In this document: one piece after another, positions 28,959 to 37,518 of the stretch
Layout of the letters: every line of letters starts with the position of its first letter
Numbering within the stretch: the first letter of the stretch is position 1
Source: Calderihabitans maritimus
GTDB lineage: Bacteria > Bacillota > KKC1 > Calderihabitantales > Calderihabitantaceae
Length of the DNA: 54,400 nt
Direction: 5' to 3'
Assembly: GCF_002207765.1 (NCBI RefSeq)
Contig: NZ_BDGJ01000125.1
Span: 1-54,400 of the forward strand
Notes under the pieces: model-generated
What the model saw: the letters and a program-made list of their open reading frames with translations, nothing else
Told to the model about the DNA's origin: nothing
Databases searched by the model: none
Translations under genes and position numbers: made by a program

Positions 28959-30047
28959 ATGCCCTCTCGAGCGGCATCCAGTATTTGGGGATGCGGTGCT
29001 GCTGCGTTACAAAATGCTCTGGAATGCTTGGTAGCAACCTTTGGTGGAAAAGCGGGATTTGTTGCCTTGCGAGAGCAAAAAGGGGAGAACCTCTTTCTGG
29101 CTGCTGCCGTTAATATCTTCGATGATATATATCAAGCGGCCTTGTTTCTCGCAGGTTATTTGGATGCGGAGATGGGCAAAGAAAAACTGCTGTGGTATGA
29201 AATTAAGGCGTTGGAAGAGCAGCATCATAGCCTGGCCGAGTGGTTTAAAGTGGCGTTAGCCCTCCCCTTGGATTTGGAAAACAGCAGACTGGGTGTGGCG
29301 TGTGTACTCTATGCGTCGGCGGACCAAGTTCTTCCGGGTAGGGAAGATTTGGTACAACCATTTTGTCGATTACTTACTGATACTGCCATACAGCTTCAGG
29401 AATATGATAGAAGAATAGCTTCAGCGGTGCTGGAGGAAAGGGACCGTATCAGCCGGGAAATTCATGATGGCGTGCTGCAAACCCTTGCGTATATAGTTCT
29501 AAAACTGGAGGTATTGCGGGAAGGGCTTATTCACGGCACCATCTCCGAATCTCGGTTAACAATTGAGGAACTCTGGCAGGTTGCCCGCAAGGCTTACCAG
29601 GATTTGCGGGAGAGTATGAACAGTTTGCGCGCTCCCGGGGCATTGAGCGCGTCACTGGCAACGCTAATTTACCAGTATGCGCTGGAGTTTCAATCGCGTA
29701 CCGGTATTGATGTCTGCATTGACTTACGGGATTCGGAAAAGCTAAATTTCAATTTACATACCAAAATACAGGTGTTGCGTATCGTACAGGAGGCCCTTAC
29801 CAATGTATGGAAGCATGCAGAGGCCGACCGTATTTTAATTTCTTGTGCGGTAGAGGATAATGGGTTCGTCCTTGTGGTGCGGGATAACGGGCGTGGCTTC
29901 GACCTTTCCAGGGTAGAGCAGCAAAGCGGAAACCTAGGGTTGAGGACCATGCGGGAGCGTGCTCGAAGCATTGAGGCAGAACTGAAAGTTCGCAGTAGCC
30001 CGGGGCGCGGTACGGAAGTTTCGCTGTTGTTGGCCAATCCATCCTGA
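28959..30047 (+). CDS. GAF-type sensor histidine kinase, NarL family
   Basis: A 362-residue soluble kinase. Residues about 1-150 look like a GAF-type sensor domain with several cysteines near the start (WGCGAAALQNALEC), though no canonical cofactor motif is clear. A HisKA_3 domain follows with RDRISREIHDGVLQTLAYIV, the phosphorylated His being near residue 169. The HATPase domain has EALTNVWKHAEA and VRDNGRGFD, and ends in GLRTMRERARSIEAELKVRSSPGRGTEV. There is no membrane segment, so the signal is cytoplasmic. The response regulator follows after 13 bases, and the hydrogenase operon lies just downstream, which makes redox or H2-related control plausible but unproven. Confidence 0.88.
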   Translation: MPSRAASSIWGCGAAALQNALECLVATFGGKAGFVALREQKGENLFLAAAVNIFDDIYQAALFLAGYLDAEMGKEKLLWYEIKALEEQHHSLAEWFKVALALPLDLENSRLGVACVLYASADQVLPGREDLVQPFCRLLTDTAIQLQEYDRRIASAVLEERDRISREIHDGVLQTLAYIVLKLEVLREGLIHGTISESRLTIEELWQVARKAYQDLRESMNSLRAPGALSASLATLIYQYALEFQSRTGIDVCIDLRDSEKLNFNLHTKIQVLRIVQEALTNVWKHAEADRILISCAVEDNGFVLVVRDNGRGFDLSRVEQQSGNLGLRTMRERARSIEAELKVRSSPGRGTEVSLLLANPS

Positions 30048-30060
30048 GGAGGGGCTGCGG

Positions 30061-30738
30061 GTGAAAAAGTTGAGAATCCTCTTGGTTGACGACCATACGC
30101 TGATCCGGAAAGGAATCATGGCGCTCATGCAAAACCGTAAGGAATTTGAGGTTGTTGGTGAGGCTGGCGATGGGTATGAGGCAGTGGTGAAGGCCCGTAG
30201 CCTGCAGCCTGACGTAATCCTCATGGATATTCACATGCCCCACTGTGATGGTTTGGAGGCGACACGGCTGATCCTAGAGGAACTCCCAGATGTAAATATA
30301 GTAATCCTTACCGTTTCTGCTGATAATGAGCACTTATTGCAGGCCCTGCAGGCTGGAGCCAAAGGTTACCTGCTGAAGGACATGGAACCTAGGCAGCTTT
30401 TTGAATTGTTGCAGGGAGTGGCTCGGGGAGAAGAACCTTGCCTTCCGCGAGAACTGGGTCGGTTACTCCGCAGCGTAGCGGCCAGGACTGCCCGTACCAA
30501 CGGTACGATCTTCGCCGCCTCGCGCAGTCCCGGCGAACTGCTCACCCCCAGGGAGAAAGAGGTATTGCAACTGGTTGTAAAGGGCGCCAGCAACAAAGAA
30601 ATTGCCGAGGCTCTGTGCATCAGCGAAAACACGGTTAAGAACCACCTGCGGAAGATAATGGAAAAATTGCGCTCCAAAAACCGCGCTGAAGCAGCCGTAC
30701 ACGCCGTGCAACAGGGACTGGTTCAGCATATCTTGTAA
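30061..30738 (+). CDS. LuxR/NarL-family response regulator
   Basis: A 225-residue regulator. The receiver domain has the acidic pair VDDH, phospho-acceptor Asp56 (VILMDIHMP), the conserved Thr and Lys (ILTVS and GYLLKD). The C-terminal GerE helix-turn-helix (LTPREKEVLQLVVKGASNKEIAEAL and SENTVKNHLRKIMEKL) binds DNA. The start is GTG at 30061 after GAGGAGGGG. It is the partner of the preceding kinase. The likely target is the hydrogenase operon starting 290 bases downstream, where an inverted repeat sits near a -10-like sequence. Confidence 0.92.
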   Translation: MKKLRILLVDDHTLIRKGIMALMQNRKEFEVVGEAGDGYEAVVKARSLQPDVILMDIHMPHCDGLEATRLILEELPDVNIVILTVSADNEHLLQALQAGAKGYLLKDMEPRQLFELLQGVARGEEPCLPRELGRLLRSVAARTARTNGTIFAASRSPGELLTPREKEVLQLVVKGASNKEIAEALCISENTVKNHLRKIMEKLRSKNRAEAAVHAVQQGLVQHIL

Positions 30739-30760
30739 TCTCGTGGTGTTAGGTATAGCC

Positions 30761-30788
30761 CAAAAGGACTATAAAAATAGCCCTTTTT
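30761..30788 (+). terminator. Intrinsic terminator after the response regulator
   Basis: CAAAAGGACTAT and ATAGCCCTTTTT form an interrupted stem around AAAA, ending in a T run. It separates the two-component pair from the hydrogenase operon. Confidence 0.7.
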
Positions 30789-30809
30789 GGTTCTGTAATC
30801 GCCCGGGTT

Positions 30810-30822
30810 TGGTATGCTACCA
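30810..30822 (+). promoter_or_regulatory. Inverted repeat upstream of the hydrogenase operon (candidate operator)
   Basis: TGGTATGCTACCA is a perfect TGGTA-N3-TACCA inverted repeat. It abuts TATTAT at 30823-30828, which could be a -10 element lacking a good -35. TACC-type half-sites are used by NarL-family regulators, and one is encoded immediately upstream. Binding by that protein is inference. Confidence 0.4.
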
Positions 30823-31031
30823 TATTATTAAAAAAAGGTCCTGCCTTAAATATCAGCAAGAAAGGGAGTTTTTGCAAAAGAGATTGTGCCTATTTTCACA
30901 TGCTGCAGACGCTTAAGTTCCGGCCCGAGGATACTCCGCATAGAGTTTTATGTTGTCGAGGCGATAAGGCGGCTGGCAGGAGGGGAGGCGGTAAGGGGAA
31001 AGGCGGATCCGACCAGGTGATTGGGGAAACG

Positions 31032-32117
31032 ATGCATTATCAGGAGGTGTTTTCAGCCTTGGCCATTGCAAAGCATTTGGGATTCAACGAGCGTATCGGA
31101 ATCGGATCGCTGGCGCTTTTGCCTAAGGATCATCTTTATGATTTTGTAGATCAGTTGATGGAAGAATTTGTGGTGGTTGGCCCTGTAGCCAAGGGGAGCG
31201 AATTTGTTTTTAGTGAGATTCGTGATCCGGAACAGGTGCGACTTGACTATGAAACCACCATCCTGCCGCCGAAAAAAGTGTTGCACCGACCTTTCCAGAC
31301 CCTGTTTTCCTTCCGGGAAGACGGGGGAATCACGGAGGAGGAAAGGATAAATAAGCGGCAGGTCCTATTTGGTGTTCACCCCTGCGATGTCCATGCCATT
31401 AGTATTCTGGATAAGGCCTACGGAAGCGAGTATCCGGATCCGTATTATATGGCTCACCGGGAACAGACCTTGATCATTGCCCTGAACTGCACGCAGGTAG
31501 GAAAAAACTGTTTCTGCCATTCCCTTGACACGGGACCCTCACTAAAGGAGGGGTACGATCTCCTGCTTACGGATCTGGGTTGCAGCTACTTAGTGGAAGT
31601 GGGCAGTGAGAGCGGAACCGGCATCGTGGAGCGGACTGGTTTGGCGCTTGCCCCCCGGGTAAAGATGGTGGAAAAAGAAAAACGTCTGGACAATGCGCGC
31701 AAGAAGTTTCGCAAGCGGTTGCTTACCCAGGGTTTACACGAATTATTGGAAGAAAATTTCCGTCACCCCATATGGGAGGAGTTAATTAAGTCCTGCTTGG
31801 CCTGCGGATCCTGCACTATGGTCTGCCCCACTTGTTTTTGCTATAACGTGGTAGATAAGATCGACTTAAGCCTGAAAAGTGGCAGGCGGCAACGGGAGTG
31901 GGACAGCTGCATGCTGTTGGAATACGCGCAGGTGGCCCTTGGCCACAATTTCCGCAGGGACCGAGATGCGCGCATCAAGCAGCGGATTTATCATAAGCTT
32001 CTCTATTACGAGCCCCAGTTCGGGACCTTGGGCTGTGTCGGATGTGGAAGGTGTATTTCCGCATGCGTGAAAAAAATTGATATTACGGAAATCATCGTGC
32101 GTATGAGGGGGGAATAG
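31032..32117 (+). CDS. hydB: Group 3b [NiFe] hydrogenase (sulfhydrogenase-type) beta subunit, iron-sulfur protein
   Basis: A 361-residue electron-transfer subunit of a cytosolic heterotetrameric hydrogenase. It matches the Pyrococcus sulfhydrogenase beta subunit in RPFQTLFSF, LFGVHPCDVHAISILD, and a C-terminal pair of [4Fe-4S] motifs: CLACGSCTMVCPTCFCYNV and CVGCGRCISACVKKIDI. Between them REWDSCMLLEYAQVALGHNFR is also conserved. An in-frame ATG at 30900 would add 44 Arg/Gly-rich residues with no ribosome-binding site and no family counterpart, so ATG 31032 is preferred; even that is about 25 residues longer than expected. It opens the hydBGDA order. Confidence 0.88.
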   Translation: MHYQEVFSALAIAKHLGFNERIGIGSLALLPKDHLYDFVDQLMEEFVVVGPVAKGSEFVFSEIRDPEQVRLDYETTILPPKKVLHRPFQTLFSFREDGGITEEERINKRQVLFGVHPCDVHAISILDKAYGSEYPDPYYMAHREQTLIIALNCTQVGKNCFCHSLDTGPSLKEGYDLLLTDLGCSYLVEVGSESGTGIVERTGLALAPRVKMVEKEKRLDNARKKFRKRLLTQGLHELLEENFRHPIWEELIKSCLACGSCTMVCPTCFCYNVVDKIDLSLKSGRRQREWDSCMLLEYAQVALGHNFRRDRDARIKQRIYHKLLYYEPQFGTLGCVGCGRCISACVKKIDITEIIVRMRGE

Positions 32118-32121
32118 GGGC

Positions 32122-32976
32122 ATGCTCAACCCATTTAGACCGGAACCTGCCGTGATTAAGGAAATCAAAAAAGAAACACATGATACTACTACTTACACGC
32201 TGACTTTCAAAGATGCAAATATACAGGCGGATTACTTCTTTCAGCCGGGCCAGTTCAATATGATTACCATTTTCGGCATTGGCGAGGCTCCCATTTCCAT
32301 CAGTTCTGATCCCGACAACCGGAGCAGCTTTCAGCACACGGTGCGGCATGTGGGCAACGTGACTAATAAACTGGCAACGTTGCAAGAAGGAGCTATCGTC
32401 GGGGTGCGGGGTCCGTACGGTACGGGATGGCCCATTGACTTGATGCAGGGCAAAAACGTGCTTATTGTTGCCGGAGGAATTGGGCTGGCGCCCCTGCGTC
32501 CCGTCATTTTACACCTGATAAAACACCGGGCGGAATTCGGAAAAGTGGAGATCCTCTACGGTGCGCGTACACCGAACGACATGCTTTATACCGACCAGTA
32601 TGCGGATTGGTCCAGGCAGGACAGATTTCGCGTCCTGTTTACGGTGGACCGGATAACGGGAGACAGGCAATGGCCGCACAGGGTGGGCGTAGTAACGACA
32701 CTTTTTCAGGAGATGGAAAGTACGCCTGAAAATACCTTGGTTCTAACATGCGGTCCGGAAATCATGATGCAGTTCGTAGTGAAGAACCTGTTACAGCGGG
32801 GATTTAACCAGCAACAAATTTACGTTTCCCTGGAGCGCAGGATGAACTGCGGCGTACGCAAGTGCGGCAAATGTCAAATCGGGCCCAAATTCGTTTGCCG
32901 AGACGGCCCTGTTTTTGCCCTGGCGGAACTAGCGGCCCTTCCCGAAGAAACGTTGGGAGGTGTGGCGATTGAATAA
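32122..32976 (+). CDS. hydG: Group 3b [NiFe] hydrogenase gamma subunit, FAD/NAD(P)-binding
   Basis: A 284-residue ferredoxin-NADP reductase-like subunit. It has an FAD-binding segment (PGQFNMITIFGIGEAPISISS), an NAD(P)-binding GGIGLAPLRPVI, and a C-terminal [2Fe-2S]-type cluster site with RRMNCGVRKCGKCQIGPKFVC. It connects the iron-sulfur chain to NAD(P)H. ATG 32122 lies four bases after hydB, and its end overlaps hydD, indicating a tightly coupled operon. Confidence 0.92.
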   Translation: MLNPFRPEPAVIKEIKKETHDTTTYTLTFKDANIQADYFFQPGQFNMITIFGIGEAPISISSDPDNRSSFQHTVRHVGNVTNKLATLQEGAIVGVRGPYGTGWPIDLMQGKNVLIVAGGIGLAPLRPVILHLIKHRAEFGKVEILYGARTPNDMLYTDQYADWSRQDRFRVLFTVDRITGDRQWPHRVGVVTTLFQEMESTPENTLVLTCGPEIMMQFVVKNLLQRGFNQQQIYVSLERRMNCGVRKCGKCQIGPKFVCRDGPVFALAELAALPEETLGGVAIE

Positions 32977-33730
32977 GCCTTCCGTTGCCGTATATAAGCT
33001 AAGCTCGTGTGCCGGTTGCCAGCTGGAAATTGTTAACCTGGAACCTATCCTGTTCGATTTGTTGGGAGCGGTGGATATCCATTATTTCGTGATGGCCAAA
33101 CGGGATAACAAGCCTGGTCCCTATGACATCGGCTTGGTGGAAGGTGCCGTAACCTGCGGCGAGGAGATCGCCAGGCTCAAGCAGGCCCGTAAAGAGTGCC
33201 GGATTTTGGTTGCGTTCGGAACTTGCGCGTGTTTTGGCGGCATCCCTTCCATTAAGAACTGGAAGCCGCAGCGCGTGGTAGAAAGTATAGTTTATGAAGA
33301 CCTTTCGGCCATTCATTCTACCACTGCCTACGGAATCGATAATTATGTTCCGGTGGAAGCCTACCTGAAAGGCTGTCCGGTAAGTAAAGACGAGCTTGTA
33401 GAATTTATAAAAAGTATACTACTGGGGGTAAGGCCGTACCTGCGGCCGCACAGCGTGTGCGTGGAGTGCAAGCTACATGAGAACGTGTGTCTGGCGGTAA
33501 CTAAGGGCGAGCCTTGCATGGGGCCAGTGACAACTGCCGGGTGCGGGGCCCTTTGCCCGTCGCACCAGAAACCGTGCGAAGGATGCCGCGGCCCGGCCAA
33601 CGATCCTAACCCTGAGTCCCTTGCTGAGACTTTTAAGGAGTATGGGCTGCACAAGCGGGATATCGTTCTCAAGTTTCGCAAGTTTGCCGGTATGAATCCC
33701 GAGTTTGCTAAAGGAGCTGACGCGGTATGA
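32969..33730 (+). CDS. hydD: Group 3b [NiFe] hydrogenase delta (small) subunit
   Basis: A 253-residue small subunit carrying iron-sulfur clusters. The proximal-cluster motif SSCAGCQLEIVNLE is near residues 12-25, followed by EGAVTCGEEI, FGTCACFGGIPS and GCPVSKDELVEFI. Later cysteines (CVECKLHENVC, GCGALCP and CEGC) are those of the medial and distal clusters of cytosolic hydrogenases. There is no Tat signal, consistent with a cytoplasmic enzyme. GGGAGG at 32955-32960 favours TTG 32969 over GTG 32960. It overlaps both neighbours by a few bases. Confidence 0.92.
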   Translation: MNKPSVAVYKLSSCAGCQLEIVNLEPILFDLLGAVDIHYFVMAKRDNKPGPYDIGLVEGAVTCGEEIARLKQARKECRILVAFGTCACFGGIPSIKNWKPQRVVESIVYEDLSAIHSTTAYGIDNYVPVEAYLKGCPVSKDELVEFIKSILLGVRPYLRPHSVCVECKLHENVCLAVTKGEPCMGPVTTAGCGALCPSHQKPCEGCRGPANDPNPESLAETFKEYGLHKRDIVLKFRKFAGMNPEFAKGADAV

Positions 33731-35013
33731 CGCTGGAACGAATTCAAGTCGATTATCTGGCGCGGGTGGAAGGTGAGGCGGCGCTAAAGATTACTCTGTC
33801 CGACGGAAAGATAAAGGACTTGATGCTAAACGTTTTTGAGCCGCCAAGGTTCTTTGAGGGGTTCCTGGTGGGTCGTCGCTTTGAAGAGGTACCCGAACTG
33901 GTCTCCCGTATTTGCGGCATCTGTCCTGTGTCACACCAGATAACTTCATTACAGGCTATCGAAGATGCCCTGGGCATTGAAGTGAGCCAGCAAACCCGGG
34001 ATTTGCGGAAACTGTTAGCCTTGAGCCAGTATATTCAAAGTCATTCCCTGCACGTTTATATGCTGGCAGCACCTGATTTTCTAGGTTACGAAAGCGCCCT
34101 GTCCATGGTGGAGGATTACAGACCGGTGGTGGAGCGGGCGCTGCGCATGAAACGCCTGGGTAATGATATTACCGCTGCCATCGGCGGGCGCGAGGTACAC
34201 CCGGTCACGGCTGCGGTAAACGGATTTACCAAGGTGCCGTCCCGGAAGGTGCTGAGGGACTTTCTGCTGCGTCTGGAGCAGGCGAAACAAGATGCCCTGG
34301 AAACGGTCAAACTTATCGGCTCGCTACAGGTGCCAGATTTAACGCGGGACTGCGAACACGTGGCTCTCAGAAGTACCAATGAGTATGCCATTAATGAAGG
34401 AAGGCTGGTCTCTACCAAAGGGCTGGACATCCCGGTTTGGCAGTACAGAAATCATATCAAGGAGAAGCATGTGCCCCATTCGAATGCCCTTCATTCGTAC
34501 ATCGTGGGGCGCGGGTCCTTCCTGGTAGGACCGTTAGCGCGGGTTAACCTGAACTTCGACCGGCTTTCTCCCGATGCCCAAAAAGCTGCTCTGGAAACCG
34601 GTGTGCAGTTTCCAAACTTCAACCCCTTTTACAGCGCCCTTGCCCGCGCTATCGAATTGGTGCATAGCGTAGACGAATCCATCGAAATCATTGAGCGGCT
34701 TGATCCGGTAGAAGAAGACCGGAGCTTTGAAGTCAAGGGCGGAGAAGGATTTGCGATTACCGAGGCCCCGCGGGGAGTTCTTTACCACAGTTATCGCATC
34801 AATGACGAGGGGTTGGTGGAGGCGGCGGATATCGTTACGCCCACTGCCCATAATGTGAACAATATGGAACAGGATTTGAGGGAATATGTACCGAGAGTCA
34901 TTAATTTGCCCGAAGAAGAAGCCAGGCTGAAGTGCGAAATGGTCATCCGTAATTATGACCCCTGCTTTTCCTGTTCTACTCACTTCCTGAGATTGGAGAT
35001 TAAGCGACAATAA
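33727..35013 (+). CDS. hydA: Group 3b [NiFe] hydrogenase alpha (large, catalytic) subunit
   Basis: A 428-residue catalytic subunit. The N-terminal nickel ligands are in RICGICPVSHQ (about 60-70) and the C-terminal ligands in DPCFSCSTH (Cys413 and Cys416). After His419 there is a nine-residue tail (FLRLEIKRQ) that should be cut off after Ni insertion. EGEAALKI at the N-terminus and GGREVHPVTAAVNGF are conserved in this group. The gene overlaps hydD by four bases. The neighbouring gene encodes the protease needed for tail removal. Confidence 0.95.
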   Translation: MTLERIQVDYLARVEGEAALKITLSDGKIKDLMLNVFEPPRFFEGFLVGRRFEEVPELVSRICGICPVSHQITSLQAIEDALGIEVSQQTRDLRKLLALSQYIQSHSLHVYMLAAPDFLGYESALSMVEDYRPVVERALRMKRLGNDITAAIGGREVHPVTAAVNGFTKVPSRKVLRDFLLRLEQAKQDALETVKLIGSLQVPDLTRDCEHVALRSTNEYAINEGRLVSTKGLDIPVWQYRNHIKEKHVPHSNALHSYIVGRGSFLVGPLARVNLNFDRLSPDAQKAALETGVQFPNFNPFYSALARAIELVHSVDESIEIIERLDPVEEDRSFEVKGGEGFAITEAPRGVLYHSYRINDEGLVEAADIVTPTAHNVNNMEQDLREYVPRVINLPEEEARLKCEMVIRNYDPCFSCSTHFLRLEIKRQ

Positions 35014-35073
35014 GAACCTGCTCCCTGCCCAAGGCGCTCGGTTCGAAGGCATTTCCGGACTGGAGGAATGGTT

Positions 35074-35553
35074 ATGCTCGAAGCACAAGTTGTGGTAGGA
35101 TGCGGCAACTTGCTGGCCTCCGATGACGGAGTGGGAATTCATGTGGTGCGAGAGCTGCTTTCTCGCCGGCTTCCGCCTGCTGTAAAAGTAATCGAAGCGG
35201 GTGTTCCGGGGTTGCGCCTTTTGGATCTCATCCGTGATACCCAACGGGCCATCATCGTGGATGCAGTGGTGGCCGGTGAGAGGCCGGGGACGGTTTTGAG
35301 ATTTAATGGAAGCCAGTTGCCCCGCCACGCCCGTATTGGGTGTTCACTGCATGGAATGGATCTGCTTTACACCCTAAACCTAGGGTGGCGGCTGGAACCT
35401 GAACGAATGCCGAAGGAGATCATAATTATCGGAATTCAGGTGGAGCGGCAAGCCCCATGGAGGACGGAACTGTCACCTTCAGTAGCGGCTGCCGTTCCAA
35501 AAGCAGTGGAAGCCGTGATGGCGGAAATTAGCAATTGCCCGTCTGCGGACTGA
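35074..35553 (+). CDS. Hydrogenase maturation protease (HyaD/HycI family)
   Basis: A 159-residue endopeptidase that recognises nickel in the large subunit and removes its C-terminal tail. The family core is clear: VVGCGNLLASDDGVGIHVVREL with the metal-binding Asp, then VIEAGVPGLRLLDLI, and SLHGMDLLYTL containing the metal-binding His. Two ATG codons are possible; GGAGG at 35062-35066 fits ATG 35074 (spacing seven) much better than ATG 35068. It lies 60 bases behind hydA. No hypA-F genes are present, so the cofactor machinery must be encoded elsewhere. Confidence 0.92.
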   Translation: MLEAQVVVGCGNLLASDDGVGIHVVRELLSRRLPPAVKVIEAGVPGLRLLDLIRDTQRAIIVDAVVAGERPGTVLRFNGSQLPRHARIGCSLHGMDLLYTLNLGWRLEPERMPKEIIIIGIQVERQAPWRTELSPSVAAAVPKAVEAVMAEISNCPSAD

Positions 35554-35714
35554 CCTTTGTAAGAAGTACGAGCCCTACACAAGGTGCATTGAGTTTATGT
35601 CCGGTAGTAGCATAATATGGTTACAAGGTAAATAACTGGCAACAGAGTCTTTAAGGACTAATTGCAATGAAAGAACTCAGGGTGTTTGATACAATTTTTA
35701 TCATGTGAATCGCT

Positions 35715-35861
35715 GTTGAGTAACCGGTTGAGAAGGAGCAGGGGAGCGACGTTCCGGGAGCTGGAAAACCTGCCTGTTTACGGGGCATATTCACCCTCGG
35801 AAGAAGGGTAATGCTGGAGGAAGATGGTAAATTCCTCGGCCGGGTTGGCCGAGGAATTTTT
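35715..35861 (+). promoter_or_regulatory. Candidate structured leader RNA ending in a strong terminator
   Basis: The gap from 35554 to 36203 (650 bases) has no gene. Within it 35715-35828 is purine-rich and folds into several short stems: GCAGG (35738-35742) with CCTGC (35769-35773), and CACCCT/AGGGT around 35792-35809. It ends in a perfect terminator, AAATTCCTCGGCC with GGCCGAGGAATTT (35829-35859) plus T run. This is the usual shape of a riboswitch or attenuator, but I could not match the aptamer to a known class. It could also be the end of a small RNA. It is placed more than 300 bases before adh and upstream of its sigma-54 promoter. Confidence 0.45.
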
Positions 35862-35882
35862 ATAGGTGGGAAGTGTATGGTT

Positions 35883-35921
35883 ATGAAACACTAATTGAAG
35901 GAGACTGCACCATTATAAAAC
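35883..35921 (+). promoter_or_regulatory. Upstream conserved blocks of the adh sigma-54 promoter (candidate enhancer)
   Basis: ATGAAACACT (35883-35892) and CATTATAAAAC (35911-35921) are repeated with identical spacing upstream of the aor promoter at 37519-37528 and 37547-37557. In both places the second block starts 98 bases before the TGGCATG of the sigma-54 promoter. This is the usual distance for binding sites of a sigma-54 activator. Confidence 0.6.
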
Positions 35922-36008
35922 GTTTTGTCTTTCCGGGAAACACTTTTTTGCTCTGTTGGTTTCAAAAAAGCCCGAGCTGCTTTTTTTTAACTCTGATAAC
36001 TCTAATAA

Positions 36009-36024
36009 TGGCATGATTTTTGCA
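36009..36024 (+). promoter_or_regulatory. Sigma-54 promoter of adh
   Basis: TGGCATGATTTTTGCA matches the -24/-12 consensus TGGCACG-N4-TTGCW with correct spacing. It lies 180 bases before the adh start codon. An imperfect hairpin AAAAAAGC/GCTTTTTT sits upstream at 35964-35986. Confidence 0.85.
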
Positions 36025-36203
36025 TTAGTAGGACAATAAATATTAATACTAGGTTACAGGAGGTGATAAAGAATAAATAGAAGGCTCTTCAGCATTATTT
36101 TTAACAAACAGCATGTTCATGTCTACACTTTCACAAAAGGTTATTTAAGCCCTTGGGGCAGATAGTTAAACAACAGAACTAAAAAATAAGGAGGAGGATT
36201 CAC

Positions 36204-37367
36204 ATGGCTATTGTCCACCGAGTTCACGGTTATTTCATGCCTACAGTCAACCTCATGGGGGCAGGCGCGCACAAAAAGGTAGGCGAGCAGGCGAAGTTGC
36301 TAGGGGGTGAAAAGGCTTTACTAGTAACCGATGCCTATTTGGATAAAATTGGTATGGCGCGAGAAATTGCCGATATTATCGAAGCGGCAGGAGTTAAGGT
36401 AGTAATTTATCCGGGGGCTGAGCCCAATCCCACTGATAAAAACGTTCATGATGGGGTGGAGCTGTTCAAAAAAGAAGGTTGTAATCTCATAGTTTCGGTA
36501 GGAGGCGGTTCCAGCCACGACTGTGCGAAAGGTATAGGCATTGTTGCTGCTAACGGCGGCAACATTCGGGATTATGAGGGAGTAGACAAATCTACCAAGC
36601 CGATGGTTCCTTTGATTGCAGTGAATACCACTGCGGGGACGGCTAGTGAAATGACCCGGTTCTGTATTATCACCGATACTGAACGCAAGGTAAAGATGGC
36701 TATTGTCGATTGGCGATGCACGCCTAACGTGGCCATAAATGATCCCTTGTTAATGATGAAGAAGCCTCCTTCCTTAACGGCGGCAACAGGGATGGATGCT
36801 TTAACCCATGCAGTAGAAGCTTACGTTTCCACTGATGCTACTCCTGTTACCGATTCTGCGGCTTTGATGGCTATCAGGCTGATCAGTCAGTACTTGCGCC
36901 GGGCGGTGGCCAATGGTGATGATTTTGAAGCCCGGGATAAGATGGCCTATGCCGAATTTCTGGCAGGTATGGCTTTTAATAATGCCGGGCTAGGTTATGT
37001 CCATGCTATGGCTCACCAGTTGGGTGGTGTTTATAATCTGCCCCATGGCGTATGTAACGCTGTTCTGTTGCCTCACGTAGAAGGCTTCAACTTGATCGCC
37101 AACCCCCAGCGTTTTGCAGATATCGCTGAAGCCATGGGTGAAAATATTGAAGGCTTATCTGTGCGGGCAGCCGCGGACAAAGCCCTGGAAGCCATCAGGC
37201 AGTTGTCCCGGGATATAGGTATTCCTGGCGGTCTCAAGGAATTAGGAGTCAAAGAGGAAGATATTCCTGCCATGGCCCAGAATGCTATGAAAGATGCCTG
37301 CAGCTTCACCAACCCCCGGAAGGCAACACTGGATGATGTGATCCAAATCTACAAAAACGCACTATAA
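36204..37367 (+). CDS. adh: Iron-containing alcohol dehydrogenase
   Basis: A 387-residue group III (Fe-dependent) alcohol dehydrogenase that interconverts alcohols and aldehydes with NAD(P)H. It contains the dinucleotide-binding VGGGSSHDCAKGIGI (about 98-112), NTTAGTASEMTRFCII, and the metal site GMDALTHAVEAYVS plus GLGYVHAMAHQLGGVYNLPHGVCNAVLLPHV with the conserved His residues. GGAGGAGG precedes ATG 36204. Expression should be sigma-54 dependent. The product fits with the aldehyde:ferredoxin oxidoreductase encoded downstream: AOR reduces acids to aldehydes and this enzyme reduces them to alcohols, or the reverse. A truncated duplicate lies between the two genes. Confidence 0.95.
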   Translation: MAIVHRVHGYFMPTVNLMGAGAHKKVGEQAKLLGGEKALLVTDAYLDKIGMAREIADIIEAAGVKVVIYPGAEPNPTDKNVHDGVELFKKEGCNLIVSVGGGSSHDCAKGIGIVAANGGNIRDYEGVDKSTKPMVPLIAVNTTAGTASEMTRFCIITDTERKVKMAIVDWRCTPNVAINDPLLMMKKPPSLTAATGMDALTHAVEAYVSTDATPVTDSAALMAIRLISQYLRRAVANGDDFEARDKMAYAEFLAGMAFNNAGLGYVHAMAHQLGGVYNLPHGVCNAVLLPHVEGFNLIANPQRFADIAEAMGENIEGLSVRAAADKALEAIRQLSRDIGIPGGLKELGVKEEDIPAMAQNAMKDACSFTNPRKATLDDVIQIYKNAL

Positions 37368-37418
37368 TTTCCCAAAATTTAGTAAGCAGCCAAACCGTCA
37401 AAGCTCAAAAATCGAGAG

Positions 37419-37459
37419 CAGGGTATGGCCCGGGCGCAAGCCGGGCCATACCCTGTTTT
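37419..37459 (+). terminator. Strong intrinsic terminator after adh
   Basis: A perfect 15-bp stem, CAGGGTATGGCCCGG with CCGGGCCATACCCTG, has a seven-base loop and is followed by TTTT. adh is therefore transcribed separately from aor. Confidence 0.92.
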
Positions 37460-37518
37460 CGCGGTATGTACCGGGGTAGTTGGGAATTTTTCGAGGAACA
37501 GCGGAATAATGTAATATT

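Noticed and set aside
30900-31031. N-terminal extension of the hydrogenase beta subunit
   Set aside because: The added 44 residues are Arg/Gly-rich, have no family counterpart and lack a ribosome-binding site.
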